Source of the DNA: Alphaproteobacteria bacterium
GTDB taxonomy: Bacteria; Pseudomonadota; Alphaproteobacteria; Caulobacterales; Parvularculaceae
Direction of reading: 5' to 3'
Length of the DNA: 64,000 nucleotides
Assembly (NCBI GenBank): GCA_030433215.1
Contig: JAUIMC010000014.1
Coordinates: forward strand, 32,020 to 96,019
Position numbers and translations under genes: made by a program. Below are positions 20,996-32,348 of the stretch, piece by piece. Each line of letters starts with the position of its first letter. Position 1 is the first letter of the stretch. Below the pieces are notes generated by a model. The model was not told the DNA's origin, made no database searches, and saw only the letters and a program-made list of their open reading frames with translations.

Positions 20996-22552
20996 CTACT
21001 CCGCCGCCTGTTTGGCGGGCTTGATCCCGAAATCTTCCGGGAAATGTTTCACAGCGCTCTGCACGGGGATCGGCGTCATGCCGCCCATAGCGCAAAGCGA
21101 GCCGTCGACCATGAGTTCGCAAAGGTCCTGAAGCACGTCGACATTCTTGCCGTGGTCGATGTCGTCCCTGATGCGGTCCATGGTCTCGACGCCGCGCACC
21201 GATCCGACGCGGCAGGGCGTGCACTTGCCGCAGGATTCCTCGACGCAGAACTCAAAAGCATAACGCGCCTGTTCAAGCAGATTCACGCTGTCATCGTAAA
21301 TCACAATGCCGCCATGTCCGACTCCCGCGCCGTTCGCGGCCATCGTCTCGTAATCCATTTCAAGGTCGAACAGCCGCGGCGGCAGATAGGCCCCGAGCGG
21401 CCCGCCGATCTGAACGGCGCGCACGGGACGGCCGTTGAAGGTCCCGCCGCCGATGTCTTCAACCAGCTCGCGCAGTTTGAGGCCGAAAGCGGTTTCGTAA
21501 AGCCCGCCATGTTTCACATTGCCTGCGATCTGGAACGGCATGGTGCCCGTGGACGTGCCCATGCCGTAATCGCGATAGAATGCAGCGCCCTTTTCGAGGA
21601 TCGCCGGGACCGAGCACAGCGAGATGACATTGTGCACCAAGGTCGGCTTGCCAAAGAGCCCTTCGAGCGCCGGCAGCGGCGGCTTGGACCGGACTTCGCC
21701 GCGCTTGCCCTCGAGGCTGTTGAGGAGCGAGGTCTCCTCGCCGCAGATATAGGCGCCGGCGCCGATGAAGACTTCGATATCGAACGCCTTGCCCGAACCG
21801 CGCACATTGTCGCCGAGCAACCCGGCCTTGCGGGCGTTAGCGATGGCGTCATTAAGGACGCGCGCCGCCACCGGATATTCCGAACGCAGATAAATATAGC
21901 CTTCCGTAGCGCCGACAGCGATCCCGGCGATGGTCATGCCCTGGATCAGGGTGAAGGGATCGCCTTCCATGATCATGCGATCGGCGAAGGTGCCGCTGTC
22001 GCCCTCGTCTGCATTGACGACGATATATTTCTGATCCGCTTCAGCGCCCGCAACAGTGCGCCATTTGATGCCAGCCGGGAAGCCGGCGCCGCCGCGCCCG
22101 CGAAGGCCCGATTCGAACACCTCCTCGCAGATCGCGGCGCTGTCCATCTTGAGCGCCTTATCGAGACCGGCGTTGCCGCCGTGTTTTTCGTAATCCTCAA
22201 CCGACACGGGATCGATGACGCCGCAGCGCCCGAAGATCAGGCGCGTCTGGTTTTTCAGAAACGCAATCTCTTCTACGACGCCTACGGACTTTTCGTGCTT
22301 GCCGTCGCCCGTCACGGCTTCGAGCAGCGAAGCGGCGTCGCTTTCATCAACGGGACCGTAACCGACGCGCTTGCCGTCTTTCTCAACTTCGACAAGCGGT
22401 TCAAGCCAGTGCATCCCGCGCGAGCCGGTGCGCACGATAGTGAGGTCGAGCTTGCGCTTGTCCGCCTCGCGGACGAGCGCGTCGCCAAGCTCGTCGGCGC
22501 CAAGCGCGACAGCGGCGGAATCCAGCGGCAGGTAAAGCGTGAGCGCACTCAT
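20996..22552 (-). CDS. fdsB: formate dehydrogenase beta subunit (NuoF-like)
   Basis: 518 aa; GRGGAGFPAGIKW, GAGAYICGEETSLLNSLEGKRGE, CVEESCGKCTPCRVG. Confidence 0.92.
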   Translation of the reverse strand: MSALTLYLPLDSAAVALGADELGDALVREADKRKLDLTIVRTGSRGMHWLEPLVEVEKDGKRVGYGPVDESDAASLLEAVTGDGKHEKSVGVVEEIAFLKNQTRLIFGRCGVIDPVSVEDYEKHGGNAGLDKALKMDSAAICEEVFESGLRGRGGAGFPAGIKWRTVAGAEADQKYIVVNADEGDSGTFADRMIMEGDPFTLIQGMTIAGIAVGATEGYIYLRSEYPVAARVLNDAIANARKAGLLGDNVRGSGKAFDIEVFIGAGAYICGEETSLLNSLEGKRGEVRSKPPLPALEGLFGKPTLVHNVISLCSVPAILEKGAAFYRDYGMGTSTGTMPFQIAGNVKHGGLYETAFGLKLRELVEDIGGGTFNGRPVRAVQIGGPLGAYLPPRLFDLEMDYETMAANGAGVGHGGIVIYDDSVNLLEQARYAFEFCVEESCGKCTPCRVGSVRGVETMDRIRDDIDHGKNVDVLQDLCELMVDGSLCAMGGMTPIPVQSAVKHFPEDFGIKPAKQAAE

Positions 22553-23007
22553 GACACGCGCTCCTTCTTCGTCTTCTCGACGGTCTTGGCGATTTTATCA
22601 GTATCGGCGCGCGCCACAAGCCGGTCGCCGACCATGGCGGCGGGCGCGCAGGAGCAAAGGCCCAGGCAATAAACCGGCTCGAGCGTTAAATCTTTCGAGG
22701 CGCTGGTCTCGCCCATTTTCAAAGCAAAGGCTTTTTCAATATCCGCGACAAGCGCGCGGCCGCCAGCCGCCTGGCAAGCTTCCGCGGCGCACACGCGCAC
22801 CACCGTTTCGCCCTGCGGCGCACGTTTGAAGTCGTGATAAAAACTGATGACGCCTCTCACCTCGGCGCGGGTCAGGTTGAACACTTCTGCGGCGACCGCT
22901 TCGATGTCTTCTGGCAGAAATCCGCGTTCCTTCTGCACGGCGTGCAGCGCAGTGATGAGACCGCCGGTTTTACCGACGTATGGTTCTATTATGCTGGCTA
23001 GCGTCAC
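22549..23007 (-). CDS. fdsG: formate dehydrogenase gamma subunit (NuoE-like)
   Basis: 152 aa; thioredoxin-like 2Fe-2S protein: VCAAEACQAAGGRAL, VYCLGLCSCAPAAMV; 4-bp overlap with fdsB. Confidence 0.9.
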   Translation of the reverse strand: MTLASIIEPYVGKTGGLITALHAVQKERGFLPEDIEAVAAEVFNLTRAEVRGVISFYHDFKRAPQGETVVRVCAAEACQAAGGRALVADIEKAFALKMGETSASKDLTLEPVYCLGLCSCAPAAMVGDRLVARADTDKIAKTVEKTKKERVS

Positions 23008-23021
23008 TTATTGCTCGGTTT

Positions 23022-23031
23022 TGTAGCTACA
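23022..23031. promoter_or_regulatory. candidate operator palindrome upstream of fdsG
   Basis: perfect 10-bp palindrome TGTAGCTACA 15 bp upstream of fdsG start. Confidence 0.3.
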
Positions 23032-23069
23032 GGACTGACTTGTAACATATAATCGCGTAGATTCCCTTA

Positions 23070-24290
23070 TCAAAGAGGGCACAGAGGTTGGCGCTTTTGC
23101 GAAGCCGCTGAAGCGCCTTGCGCCCGCACCGCATCGACAAGCGCTTTTTGGGCCGCTGTGGGACGCCAGTTGCGCCTCATGGTTAATCCGATAAGCCGCG
23201 TTACCCGCCCCGCAGGATGCTGGCAAGAGGCGAGCATCCCGGCCGATTTTTCGTACCCAATTTGAAGATCGGAAAGCAGCATCATCCGATCACTGTTCAA
23301 CATAAGCACGCGCGCCGCGCTTAAGGAGTTACATTCAATAATATCCTCCGGCGCCGGCGCACCCAGATGCGCAAAAAGCTCGTCAAAGTGGCGGCGCAAG
23401 GGCGATGTCGGGCGCGGCGCAATCCACGGATAATCCGCCAGCGAGACCTCGCTGTTTTTTAGGGCGGGATGGCCGGCGCGCATCACGATGGAGAGAGGGT
23501 CTTCAAACAAAGGCTCCTCGACTATGTCTTTGACGAGGGGATTTTCGCGCACCGCCCCAATCAGGAAATCCACCTCGCCGCGCCTGAGCCCGATCAGCAG
23601 ATCTTCATAAGCGCCATCGAGGATCGAAATGCGGTGTTCGGGATGATCGAGCGAAAAAGCCGCGGCCGCCGCCGGCGCCAGATGGGCGCGCGCCAGCGGC
23701 ATGGCGCCGATGACCGTGGCGCCCGCTTCCTGGCCCGTCAGTTCGCGCAACTCCGCCAGCCCCTGGCGCAGTTCGGCGAAAGCGAGCCCGGCCTTCATCG
23801 CCAGCGCCACGGCCCGGCGAGTGGGCCGCACCCCATGGCTGGTGGCCTCAAAGAGCGGCGCGCCGAGCGCCCGTTCGAGATCCTTGGCGGAGCGGTGAAC
23901 GGTCGGCGCGGCGTAGCCTTCCGCCTTGGCGGCGTTAGCAAATCCGCCATGACGGATGATGCTGATCAGGGTCTCGAGGCGCCGGCCTGACATCGCCCTT
24001 AAAAGGCTCGCCGGGGCCCCTTCCCGGCCTGCCGCCTCGCCCAGCCCTTCCTCCAGAAGGGACAGCGCCGAGCGGGCCCGGGGGGCCAGCGCCGCGCCCG
24101 CAGGAGTAAGCGACATCCTGTTGTTTTTACGCTCGAAAAGTGGCGTTTGCGCCCACTTCTCCAGAGCTTTCAGGGCTTGGCTGGCGGCCGGCTGGGTCAG
24201 GCCCAGCCTTGCGGCCGCCTGCGTAACCGAGCCGGCCGCCGCCGCCTCAGTGAAAATCTTCAGCCGCCAGATGTTCGGGGCGTTCGCCAT
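23070..24290 (-). CDS. LysR-family regulator with two N-terminal HTH domains
   Basis: 406 aa; HTH1 SVTQAAARLGLTQPAASQALKALE...LFERKNNRMSLTPAG and HTH2 GGFANAAKAEGYAAPTVHRSAKDLERALGAPLFEATSHGVRPTR, then substrate-binding domain. Confidence 0.88.
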   Translation of the reverse strand: MANAPNIWRLKIFTEAAAAGSVTQAAARLGLTQPAASQALKALEKWAQTPLFERKNNRMSLTPAGAALAPRARSALSLLEEGLGEAAGREGAPASLLRAMSGRRLETLISIIRHGGFANAAKAEGYAAPTVHRSAKDLERALGAPLFEATSHGVRPTRRAVALAMKAGLAFAELRQGLAELRELTGQEAGATVIGAMPLARAHLAPAAAAAFSLDHPEHRISILDGAYEDLLIGLRRGEVDFLIGAVRENPLVKDIVEEPLFEDPLSIVMRAGHPALKNSEVSLADYPWIAPRPTSPLRRHFDELFAHLGAPAPEDIIECNSLSAARVLMLNSDRMMLLSDLQIGYEKSAGMLASCQHPAGRVTRLIGLTMRRNWRPTAAQKALVDAVRAQGASAASQKRQPLCPL

Positions 24291-24328
24291 GAAAGAGGTT
24301 ACCGCAGATACTCATTAGCATTCTCTTA

Positions 24329-24342
24329 TATCACGGGGTGAT
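24329..24342. promoter_or_regulatory. candidate LysR-type operator in the divergent LysR/lig intergenic region
   Basis: T-N11-A motif TATCACGGGGTGA containing dyad ATCAC-GGG-GTGAT. Confidence 0.4.
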
Positions 24343-24409
24343 TTTCAATTGGCCTTTTCGCACTGCCGGGCGCATGTGGGATGCAAATTAATGAATCCGG
24401 GAGAGCGCC

Positions 24410-25111
24410 ATGGGCGTCGTGGTCACCAATATCAAACGCACGGACAAAAAGGTCGTGGACGCTTTCGCCGAAGGCAAATATGGCGTCGCCACGGTGCATG
24501 AAGCGCAAGGCCGGAAGGGCCTCCTCGCCCCGGAGATCAGCCCGATCTACAAAGGGGCCTATGTGGCCGGGACCGCGGTCACCATCTCCGCACCGCCTTG
24601 CGACAACTGGATGATCCATGTGGCCGTGGAACAGTGCGAGCCCGGGGACGTGCTGGTCCTCGCCCCCACCTCCTATTCCGACGCCGGCTATTTCGGCGAC
24701 CTCCTCGCCACCTCCCTCAAGGCGCGCGGCGTTAAAGGCCTGATCATCGACGCCGGGGTCCGGGACACCAAGGACCTCACGGAGATGGGCTTCCCGGTCT
24801 GGTCGAAATGCATTTTCAGCCAGGGCACGGTGAAGGAGACCCTCGGCAGTGTGAACATTCCGGTGGTTTGCGCCGGCGCCCATGTGAACCCCGGCGACCT
24901 CATCATCGCCGATGATGACGGCGTCGTCGTGGTGGCGCAGGACGAAGCCGCCGACGTCCTGAAGAAATCGCAGGAGCGCGAGGCCAACGAGGAATCGAAG
25001 CGCCAGCGCCTCGCCGCCGGCGAGCTCGGGCTCGAGATCTACAAGATGCGCGAGCGGCTCGCCGAAAAGGGCCTCAAATATATCGATCAGAAGGATTACC
25101 AGAAGTCATGA
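24410..25111 (+). CDS. ligK: 4-carboxy-4-hydroxy-2-oxoadipate aldolase (RraA/HMG aldolase family)
   Basis: 233 aa; [30 protein letters not shown]; first gene of PCA 4,5-cleavage operon. Confidence 0.9.
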   Translation: MGVVVTNIKRTDKKVVDAFAEGKYGVATVHEAQGRKGLLAPEISPIYKGAYVAGTAVTISAPPCDNWMIHVAVEQCEPGDVLVLAPTSYSDAGYFGDLLATSLKARGVKGLIIDAGVRDTKDLTEMGFPVWSKCIFSQGTVKETLGSVNIPVVCAGAHVNPGDLIIADDDGVVVVAQDEAADVLKKSQEREANEESKRQRLAAGELGLEIYKMRERLAEKGLKYIDQKDYQKS

Positions 25112-26199
25112 TGACGGCGATCCCTGCGACCCTGATGCGCGGGGGCACGTCGAAGGGTCTCTATTTCAACAAGAACGATCTGCCTGCGGATGAAGGCGAG
25201 CGCGATATGGTGCTGCTCGCCGCCATGGGCTCGCCGGATGTCCGCCAAATCGACGGCGTCGGCGGCGCGCATCCCCTGACCAGCAAGGTCGCGGTGATTT
25301 CTCCGTCTTCGCGTGACGACGCCGATGTCGATTACCTGTTCCTTCAGGTCGTGGTCGACAAAGCGGAAGTCTCCTCCAGCCAGAATTGCGGCAACATTCT
25401 CGCGGGCGTTGGGCCCTGGGCTGTCGAAAACGGTTTCGTCAAAGCGCAGGACGGCGTGACGCCCGTGCGCATTCACATGGTCAATACGGGCAGCGTCGCC
25501 CTCGCCCATGTGCCGACGCCTGACGGCCAAGTGGAATATGAAGGCGAAGCGCGCATCGACGGCGTGCCCGGAACCGCCGCCGCCATTCCCATCGACTTTC
25601 TCGATGTCGCCGGCGCAAGCTGCGGCGTCCTTTTGCCGACGGGGAATGTCATCGACGAAGTCGACGGGATCGAGATCACCTGCATCGACAACGGGATGCC
25701 CGTGGTCGTTCTGCGCGCCGCCGATTTCGGCCTTTCCGGCGCGGAAAGCCCCGCCGATCTCGAAGCTAATGACGAGCTCAAGAAACGCATCGAGAGCATC
25801 CGGCTCCAGATCGGCCCGAAAATGAATCTCGGCGACGTCGAGAAAAAGACGGTGCCGAAAATGACGCTCATTTCGCCGCCGCTTTCCGGCGGCGTCGTGA
25901 ACACCCGCAGCTTCATTCCGCACCGCGTGCATGAGGCGATCGGCGTTCTCGGCGCAGTCTCGGTTGCCACGGCCTGCGTGCTGCCCGGTTCGGTCGCGGA
26001 AGGCATTGCCAAAACCAGCGCCGGGGCCGGCGAACAGCGCCTCGACATCGAACACCCTACGGGTTTTTTCACCGTCGACATGGATGTCGCGATCGAAAAC
26101 GGCGCGGTCAATGTCAAACGCTCCGCGCTTTTGCGCACCGCGCGCAAGCTGATGCGCGGCGAGGTTTTCATCCCCGGCAAGGTCTGGGACGGCAAGTGA
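25108..26199 (+). CDS. ligU: 4-oxalomesaconate tautomerase (PrpF family)
   Basis: 363 aa; [32 protein letters not shown]; 4-bp overlap with ligK. Confidence 0.88.
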   Translation: MMTAIPATLMRGGTSKGLYFNKNDLPADEGERDMVLLAAMGSPDVRQIDGVGGAHPLTSKVAVISPSSRDDADVDYLFLQVVVDKAEVSSSQNCGNILAGVGPWAVENGFVKAQDGVTPVRIHMVNTGSVALAHVPTPDGQVEYEGEARIDGVPGTAAAIPIDFLDVAGASCGVLLPTGNVIDEVDGIEITCIDNGMPVVVLRAADFGLSGAESPADLEANDELKKRIESIRLQIGPKMNLGDVEKKTVPKMTLISPPLSGGVVNTRSFIPHRVHEAIGVLGAVSVATACVLPGSVAEGIAKTSAGAGEQRLDIEHPTGFFTVDMDVAIENGAVNVKRSALLRTARKLMRGEVFIPGKVWDGK

Positions 26200-27077
26200 G
26201 TAGTGAGCTGAGCATATGTCTTCTCGGCTTCGGCGAGGTCGGCCAGACTCTCGCGGAGGACCTCGCATCGAAAGGCGTCGCGCTTTCCGCCTGGGACATT
26301 CTCTTTGCGGATAAGGCTTCCGAAGCGTCCAAGGCCGCTGGCTCCCTGCGCAAAGGCGAGAACGCACATGACGCCGTGAAGGATGCTGACATTGTCATCA
26401 GCGCCGTCACCGCCGCGCAGACCCTGGCGGCGGCCGAAAGCGTCGCCGGCGCGCTGAAGCCCGGCGCTATTTTCCTCGATCTTAACTCCGCCTCGCCCGG
26501 CGTTAAAACCAGGGCGGCAGAGCTGATCAACGCCGCTGGCGGGCGCTATGTGGAATCGGCGGTGATGTCGCCTATTGGCCCGAAACGCATCGCCTGCCCC
26601 ATGCTGTTCGGCGGGCCGCATGCGGAAGACTTCCTGCCGCGCGCCCATGAACTCGGCTTTACCGGCGCAAAAATCTTTTCAACCGAATACGGCAAGGCGT
26701 CGGCGGCGAAGATGTGCCGCAGCGTTGTGGTCAAGGGCGTCGAAGCGCTCCTGACCGAGTCTCTCCTTACCGCGCGCCACTACGGCGTCGAGGATACGGT
26801 CGTCGCCTCGCTTTCCGATCTCTTCCCCGGCCCGGAATGGGAGACGCTTTCCGGCTACATGATTTCGCGCGCCCTCGAACACGGGAAGCGGCGCGCCGAA
26901 GAAATGCGCGAAGTCGCCAAAACCGTTGAAGAAGCGGGACTTTCGCCTCTGATGAGCTCAGCCTGCGCAGAGCGGCAGGACCTTTCCGCCGCTTATCGCT
27001 ATGCCCTCGATAACAAAAGCCTGCCCGACATGCTGGATGCGATTCTGAACGGGCGGAGCGCGGAGAGACGCTTATGA
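26196..27077 (+). CDS. NAD(P)-binding 6-phosphogluconate-dehydrogenase-like protein with DUF1932 C-terminal domain
   Basis: GTG start; Rossmann motif CLLGFGEVGQTLAEDL; SAAKMCRSVVVKGVEALLTESL; overlaps both neighbours by 4 bp. Confidence 0.8.
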   Translation: MSSELSICLLGFGEVGQTLAEDLASKGVALSAWDILFADKASEASKAAGSLRKGENAHDAVKDADIVISAVTAAQTLAAAESVAGALKPGAIFLDLNSASPGVKTRAAELINAAGGRYVESAVMSPIGPKRIACPMLFGGPHAEDFLPRAHELGFTGAKIFSTEYGKASAAKMCRSVVVKGVEALLTESLLTARHYGVEDTVVASLSDLFPGPEWETLSGYMISRALEHGKRRAEEMREVAKTVEEAGLSPLMSSACAERQDLSAAYRYALDNKSLPDMLDAILNGRSAERRL

Positions 27078-28096
27078 TCATCGACTGTCACGGTCACCAG
27101 ACCATCGTTCCGAAGGCGCATACGGATTTCCGCGCGGCGCAAAAAGAGCGCCTGAAAGACCCGTCGCTGCCCAAGCCCATGCAGCCGCAGATGAGCGACG
27201 ATGAAATCGCGGAAGGGATAGAAACCAACCAGTTGAAGCTCCTGAAAGAGCGCGGCGGCGACATGACTATCTTCTCCCCGCGCGCCTCCGCGATGGAGCC
27301 CCATGTGGGCGACGCGGAAACCGCGCTCGAATGGTCCATCGCCTGCAATAACATGATCCACCGGGTGACGCAGATCTTTCCGGAAAATTTCATCGGCGTG
27401 TGCATGCTGCCGCAGACGCCGGGCGGGACGCTCGACAATTCCATCGCGGAGCTCGAGCGCTGCGTGAACGAGCTCGGCTTTATCGGCTGCAATCTGAACC
27501 CCGACCCCTCGGGCGGGCACTGGAACGCGCCGCCGCTCACGGACAAATACTGGTATCCGATCTACGAAAAGATGGTGGAGCTTGAAGTTCCGGCGATGAT
27601 CCACGTCTCCGGGTCGTGCAACCCGACGTTCCACGCCACCGGTTCCTATTACATCGCAGCGGACACCAACGCCTTCATGCAATTCATTCAGGGCGATCTC
27701 TTCAAGGATTTCCCGGACCTGAAACTCGTCATCCCTCATGGCGGCGGCGCCGTGCCCTATCACTGGGGCCGCTATCGCGGGCTTGCCGACATGCTGAAAC
27801 AGCCGCCTGTCGAAACCCATGTGATGAAGAACGTCTATTTCGACACCTGCGTCTATCATCAGCCGGGCATCGACTTGCTGTTCGAGGTGATCGAAATCGA
27901 GAACATCCTGTTCGGCTCGGAAATGGTGGGCGCCGTCCGCGGCGTCGATCCGCAGACGGGCCAGTATTTTGACGACACCAAGCGCTATGTAGACAATCTG
28001 GATCTCTCCAAGGAAGACCTCTCTAAAGTCTATGAAGGCAACGCCCGTCGCGTTTATCCGCGCCTCGACAAATTCCTGACGGCGAAAGGCAAGTAA
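27074..28096 (+). CDS. ligJ: 4-oxalomesaconate hydratase (amidohydrolase family)
   Basis: 340 aa; MIIDCHGHQTIVPKA, VIPHGGGAVPYHWGR, ILFGSEMVGAVRGVDP. Confidence 0.93.
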   Translation: MIIDCHGHQTIVPKAHTDFRAAQKERLKDPSLPKPMQPQMSDDEIAEGIETNQLKLLKERGGDMTIFSPRASAMEPHVGDAETALEWSIACNNMIHRVTQIFPENFIGVCMLPQTPGGTLDNSIAELERCVNELGFIGCNLNPDPSGGHWNAPPLTDKYWYPIYEKMVELEVPAMIHVSGSCNPTFHATGSYYIAADTNAFMQFIQGDLFKDFPDLKLVIPHGGGAVPYHWGRYRGLADMLKQPPVETHVMKNVYFDTCVYHQPGIDLLFEVIEIENILFGSEMVGAVRGVDPQTGQYFDDTKRYVDNLDLSKEDLSKVYEGNARRVYPRLDKFLTAKGK

Positions 28097-28103
28097 CCGC
28101 TCC

Positions 28104-29014
28104 ATGAGCGAAACGAAGGAAACATTCGAAAAGACGCCGGGCTGGCTCGACTGGTTCCAGGGCCCGTCAAAGCCGTCGTTCACGCCGCCGCCGGGCGCCG
28201 TGGACGCCCATTGCCATGTCTTCGGGCCGGGCCATGAATTTCCCTTCGCGCCGGAGCGCAAATACACGCCCTGCGACGCCTCCAAGCATCAGCTTTACGC
28301 GCTGCGCGATCATCTCGGCTTTTCACGCAATGTGCTGGTGCAGGCGACCTGTCACGGCGCGGACAACAGCGCCACGGTCGATGCGGTGATGAGCTCCGGC
28401 GGCAAGGCCAAGGGCATCGCCTCGGTCAAGCCTTCCGTCAGCGACGAAGAACTCGATTATCTGAACGCCAACGGCATTAAGGGCGTGCGCTTTAATTTCG
28501 TGAAGCGGCTCGTCGATCCGCTGCCGCCGGCCGTCCTCGCCAAGTTGGTCGAGCGCATCAACAAATATGGCTGGCATATCGTCATTTATTTCGAGGCGCC
28601 AGAGCTCCCGGAGCTTTACGATTTCATCTCGAATATCTCGACCACCGTCGTCGTCGACCATATGGGCCGGCCCGATGTGACAAAAGATGTGAACGGACCG
28701 GAATTCTCGCTGTTCCAGAAACTGATGGAAGAAAACGAACATATCTGGTCGAAAGTCACCTGCCCGGAACGCCTGTCGCAATCCGGCCCGCCGGCCTATG
28801 ACGATTTCGTTCCTTTCGCGCGGCGCATTGTCGAGCGCTTTCCGGACCGGGTTCTGTGGGGCACCGACTGGCCGCACCCCAATCTCAAATCGCACATGCC
28901 AGACGACGCCTGGCTCGTCGACATGATCCCGCGCATTGCGCCGACCGAGGCGCTTCAACAAAAACTGCTCGTAAACAATCCCATGCGGCTGTACTGGCCA
29001 GAGGAGATCAATTG

Positions 29015-29015
<1 letters not shown>
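28104..29015 (+). CDS. ligI: 2-pyrone-4,6-dicarboxylate hydrolase
   Basis: 303 aa; VDAHCHVFGPGHEFPFAPERKYTPCDA, VDHMGRPDV, VLWGTDWPHPN. Confidence 0.94.
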
Positions 29016-30272
<1,257 letters not shown>

Positions 30273-30300
30273 ACGCAAACGCAAAGAAAGGACCGATAGA

Positions 30301-31251
30301 ATGAAAGTAGTTCTCGCCGGTGCCGGCGCATTCGGCCTTAAACATCTCGACGGCATCAAGAATATCGACGGCGTGGAAGTCGCCTCGATTGTGGGCCGGC
30401 GGCTCGAGCCGACCCAGAAAGTCGCCGATGAATACGGCATCCCCCATGCGACGACCGAGCTTTCCGAAGCGTTGGACCAGCCCGGCGTCGAGGCGGCGAT
30501 CCTGTGCACGCCGACCCAGATGCACGCCGAACAGGCGATCCAGTGCATGGACGCCGGCAAGCATGTGGAAGTGGAAATTCCCCTCGCGGATTCATGGGCC
30601 GACTCCGAAGCCGTCATGAAGAAGCAGAAGGAAACCGGGCTTGTCTGCATGGTCGGCCATACGCGCCGGTTCAACCCGTCGCACCAATATGTCCATAACA
30701 AGATCAAGGCGGGCGAACTCGAAGTCCAGCAGATGGACGTCCAGACCTATTTCTTCCGCCGCAAGAACATGAACGCCAAGGGCGAGCCGCGCTCCTGGAC
30801 GGATCACCTTCTCTGGCATCATGCGGCGCACACGGTCGACCTCTTCCAGTATCAGACCGGCGAGAAAGTCACCGTCGCGAACGCCATTCAGGGACCGATC
30901 CATCCTGAGCTCGGAATCGCCATGGACATGTCGATCCAGCTCAAAACGGAAAAAGGCAAGATCCTGACCTTATCCCTGTCCTTTAACAATGACGGGCCGC
31001 TCGGCACCTTCTTCCGCTATATCTGCGACAACGGCACCTATATCGCCCGCTATGACGATCTCGTCACGGGCCGCGAAGAGGCTGTTGACGTTTCAGATGT
31101 GGATGTTTCCATGAACGGCATCGAATTGCAGGATCGGGAGTTCTTCGCCGCCATCAAGGAAGGCCGTGAGCCGAACTCCAGCGTTGCTCAAGTGCTGCCC
31201 TGCTACAAGACGCTCTACGACCTCGAGGAGCAGTTGAAGAAGCAGGGCTGA
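30301..31251 (+). CDS. ligC: 4-carboxy-2-hydroxymuconate-6-semialdehyde dehydrogenase (Gfo/Idh/MocA)
   Basis: 316 aa from ATG 30301; VVLAGAGAFGLKHLDGIKNIDGVEV, CMVGHTRRFNPSHQYVHN. Confidence 0.93.
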   Translation: MKVVLAGAGAFGLKHLDGIKNIDGVEVASIVGRRLEPTQKVADEYGIPHATTELSEALDQPGVEAAILCTPTQMHAEQAIQCMDAGKHVEVEIPLADSWADSEAVMKKQKETGLVCMVGHTRRFNPSHQYVHNKIKAGELEVQQMDVQTYFFRRKNMNAKGEPRSWTDHLLWHHAAHTVDLFQYQTGEKVTVANAIQGPIHPELGIAMDMSIQLKTEKGKILTLSLSFNNDGPLGTFFRYICDNGTYIARYDDLVTGREEAVDVSDVDVSMNGIELQDREFFAAIKEGREPNSSVAQVLPCYKTLYDLEEQLKKQG

Positions 31252-31278
31252 CAAACCGACAGACAGAGGCCCAGAACA

Positions 31279-32286
31279 GTGACGATCATGAAACGCCGTC
31301 TCGCCGGCCACGCCGTCAATCCCATCGGCTTAGGCTGCATGAATTTGAGCCACGCTTATGGCAACCCGCCTCCGCCGGAAGAGGGCGTCAAGCTGTTGCA
31401 TAAGGCGCTTGATCTGGGCGTCGATCATTTCGATACAGCCGCGCTTTACGGTTTCGGTCGCAATGAAGACCTTGTCGGCCCGGCGCTGAAAGACCGCCGG
31501 GACGATATCTTCCTCGCCAGCAAATGCGGCATACAAGGAGTTGACGGCAAACGCGTCGTTGACGGGCGGCCGGCAACCCTGCGCGCCACGCTCGAGGATT
31601 CGCTGCGCCGGCTTCAGACCGACCGCATCGATCTTTATTACCTGCACCGCTACGACAAGCTGAACGAAGTTCCTATCGAGGACAGCGTCGGCGAATTGGC
31701 GCGCATGGTTCAGGATGGAAAGATCGGCGCCATCGGCCTTTCCGAAGTCTCCGCTGATACTTTGCGCAAGGCGCATGCCGTTCATCCGATCGCCGCCGTG
31801 CAGTCGGAATACTCACTGTGGTCGCGCAATGCTGAGATCGCCGTGATCGACGCTTGCGCCGAGCTTGGAACCGCTTTCGTCGCGTTCTCGCCCGTGGCGC
31901 GCGGCTTTCTCGGCGGCAGCGACCTCAATCCTGAAAAGTTCCCCGAGAAGGATATTCGCCGGGGCATGCCGCGCTTTCAGGAGCCGCATTTCTCACAAAA
32001 CGCCGCGCTGCTGCCAGAATTCCGGAAGATCGCCAAAGAAGCGGACATCACGCCCGCACAACTCGCTATTGCCTGGACGCTCTCCAAGGGCCAGCACATG
32101 CACGCCATCCCAGGCACCACCTCCATCGCCCACCTCGAAGAGAATATGGGCGCCGGCGATGTGGAGCTCGGCGCCGAAACAATTTCGCGCGTCGAAACGC
32201 TGATCAACCAGAACACGGTGTCAGGTCCCCGCTACCCGGCCGGCACGCAGGCGGAAATCGATACGGAAGAATTCGCCGCGGCGTAA
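31279..32286 (+). CDS. aldo/keto reductase
   Basis: 335 aa; GLGCMNLSHAYG, DHFDTAALYGFGRNEDLVG, IALSYYL-type DLYYLHRYD; AIPGTTSIAHLEEN. Confidence 0.9.
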   Translation: MTIMKRRLAGHAVNPIGLGCMNLSHAYGNPPPPEEGVKLLHKALDLGVDHFDTAALYGFGRNEDLVGPALKDRRDDIFLASKCGIQGVDGKRVVDGRPATLRATLEDSLRRLQTDRIDLYYLHRYDKLNEVPIEDSVGELARMVQDGKIGAIGLSEVSADTLRKAHAVHPIAAVQSEYSLWSRNAEIAVIDACAELGTAFVAFSPVARGFLGGSDLNPEKFPEKDIRRGMPRFQEPHFSQNAALLPEFRKIAKEADITPAQLAIAWTLSKGQHMHAIPGTTSIAHLEENMGAGDVELGAETISRVETLINQNTVSGPRYPAGTQAEIDTEEFAAA

Positions 32287-32302
32287 GCCGCCTGCCAATC
32301 AT

Positions 32303-32333
32303 AAGAGCGGGCCTTCAGTGTCCGCTCTTTTTT
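32303..32333 (+). terminator. terminator of lig operon
   Basis: AAGAGCGG...CCGCTCTT stem followed by T run. Confidence 0.7.
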
Positions 32334-32348
32334 CGTGGACCAACAAAC

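Noticed and set aside
21044-22672. 542-aa + strand ORF opposite fdsB
   Set aside because: Same: antisense shadow ORF; no recognisable domain
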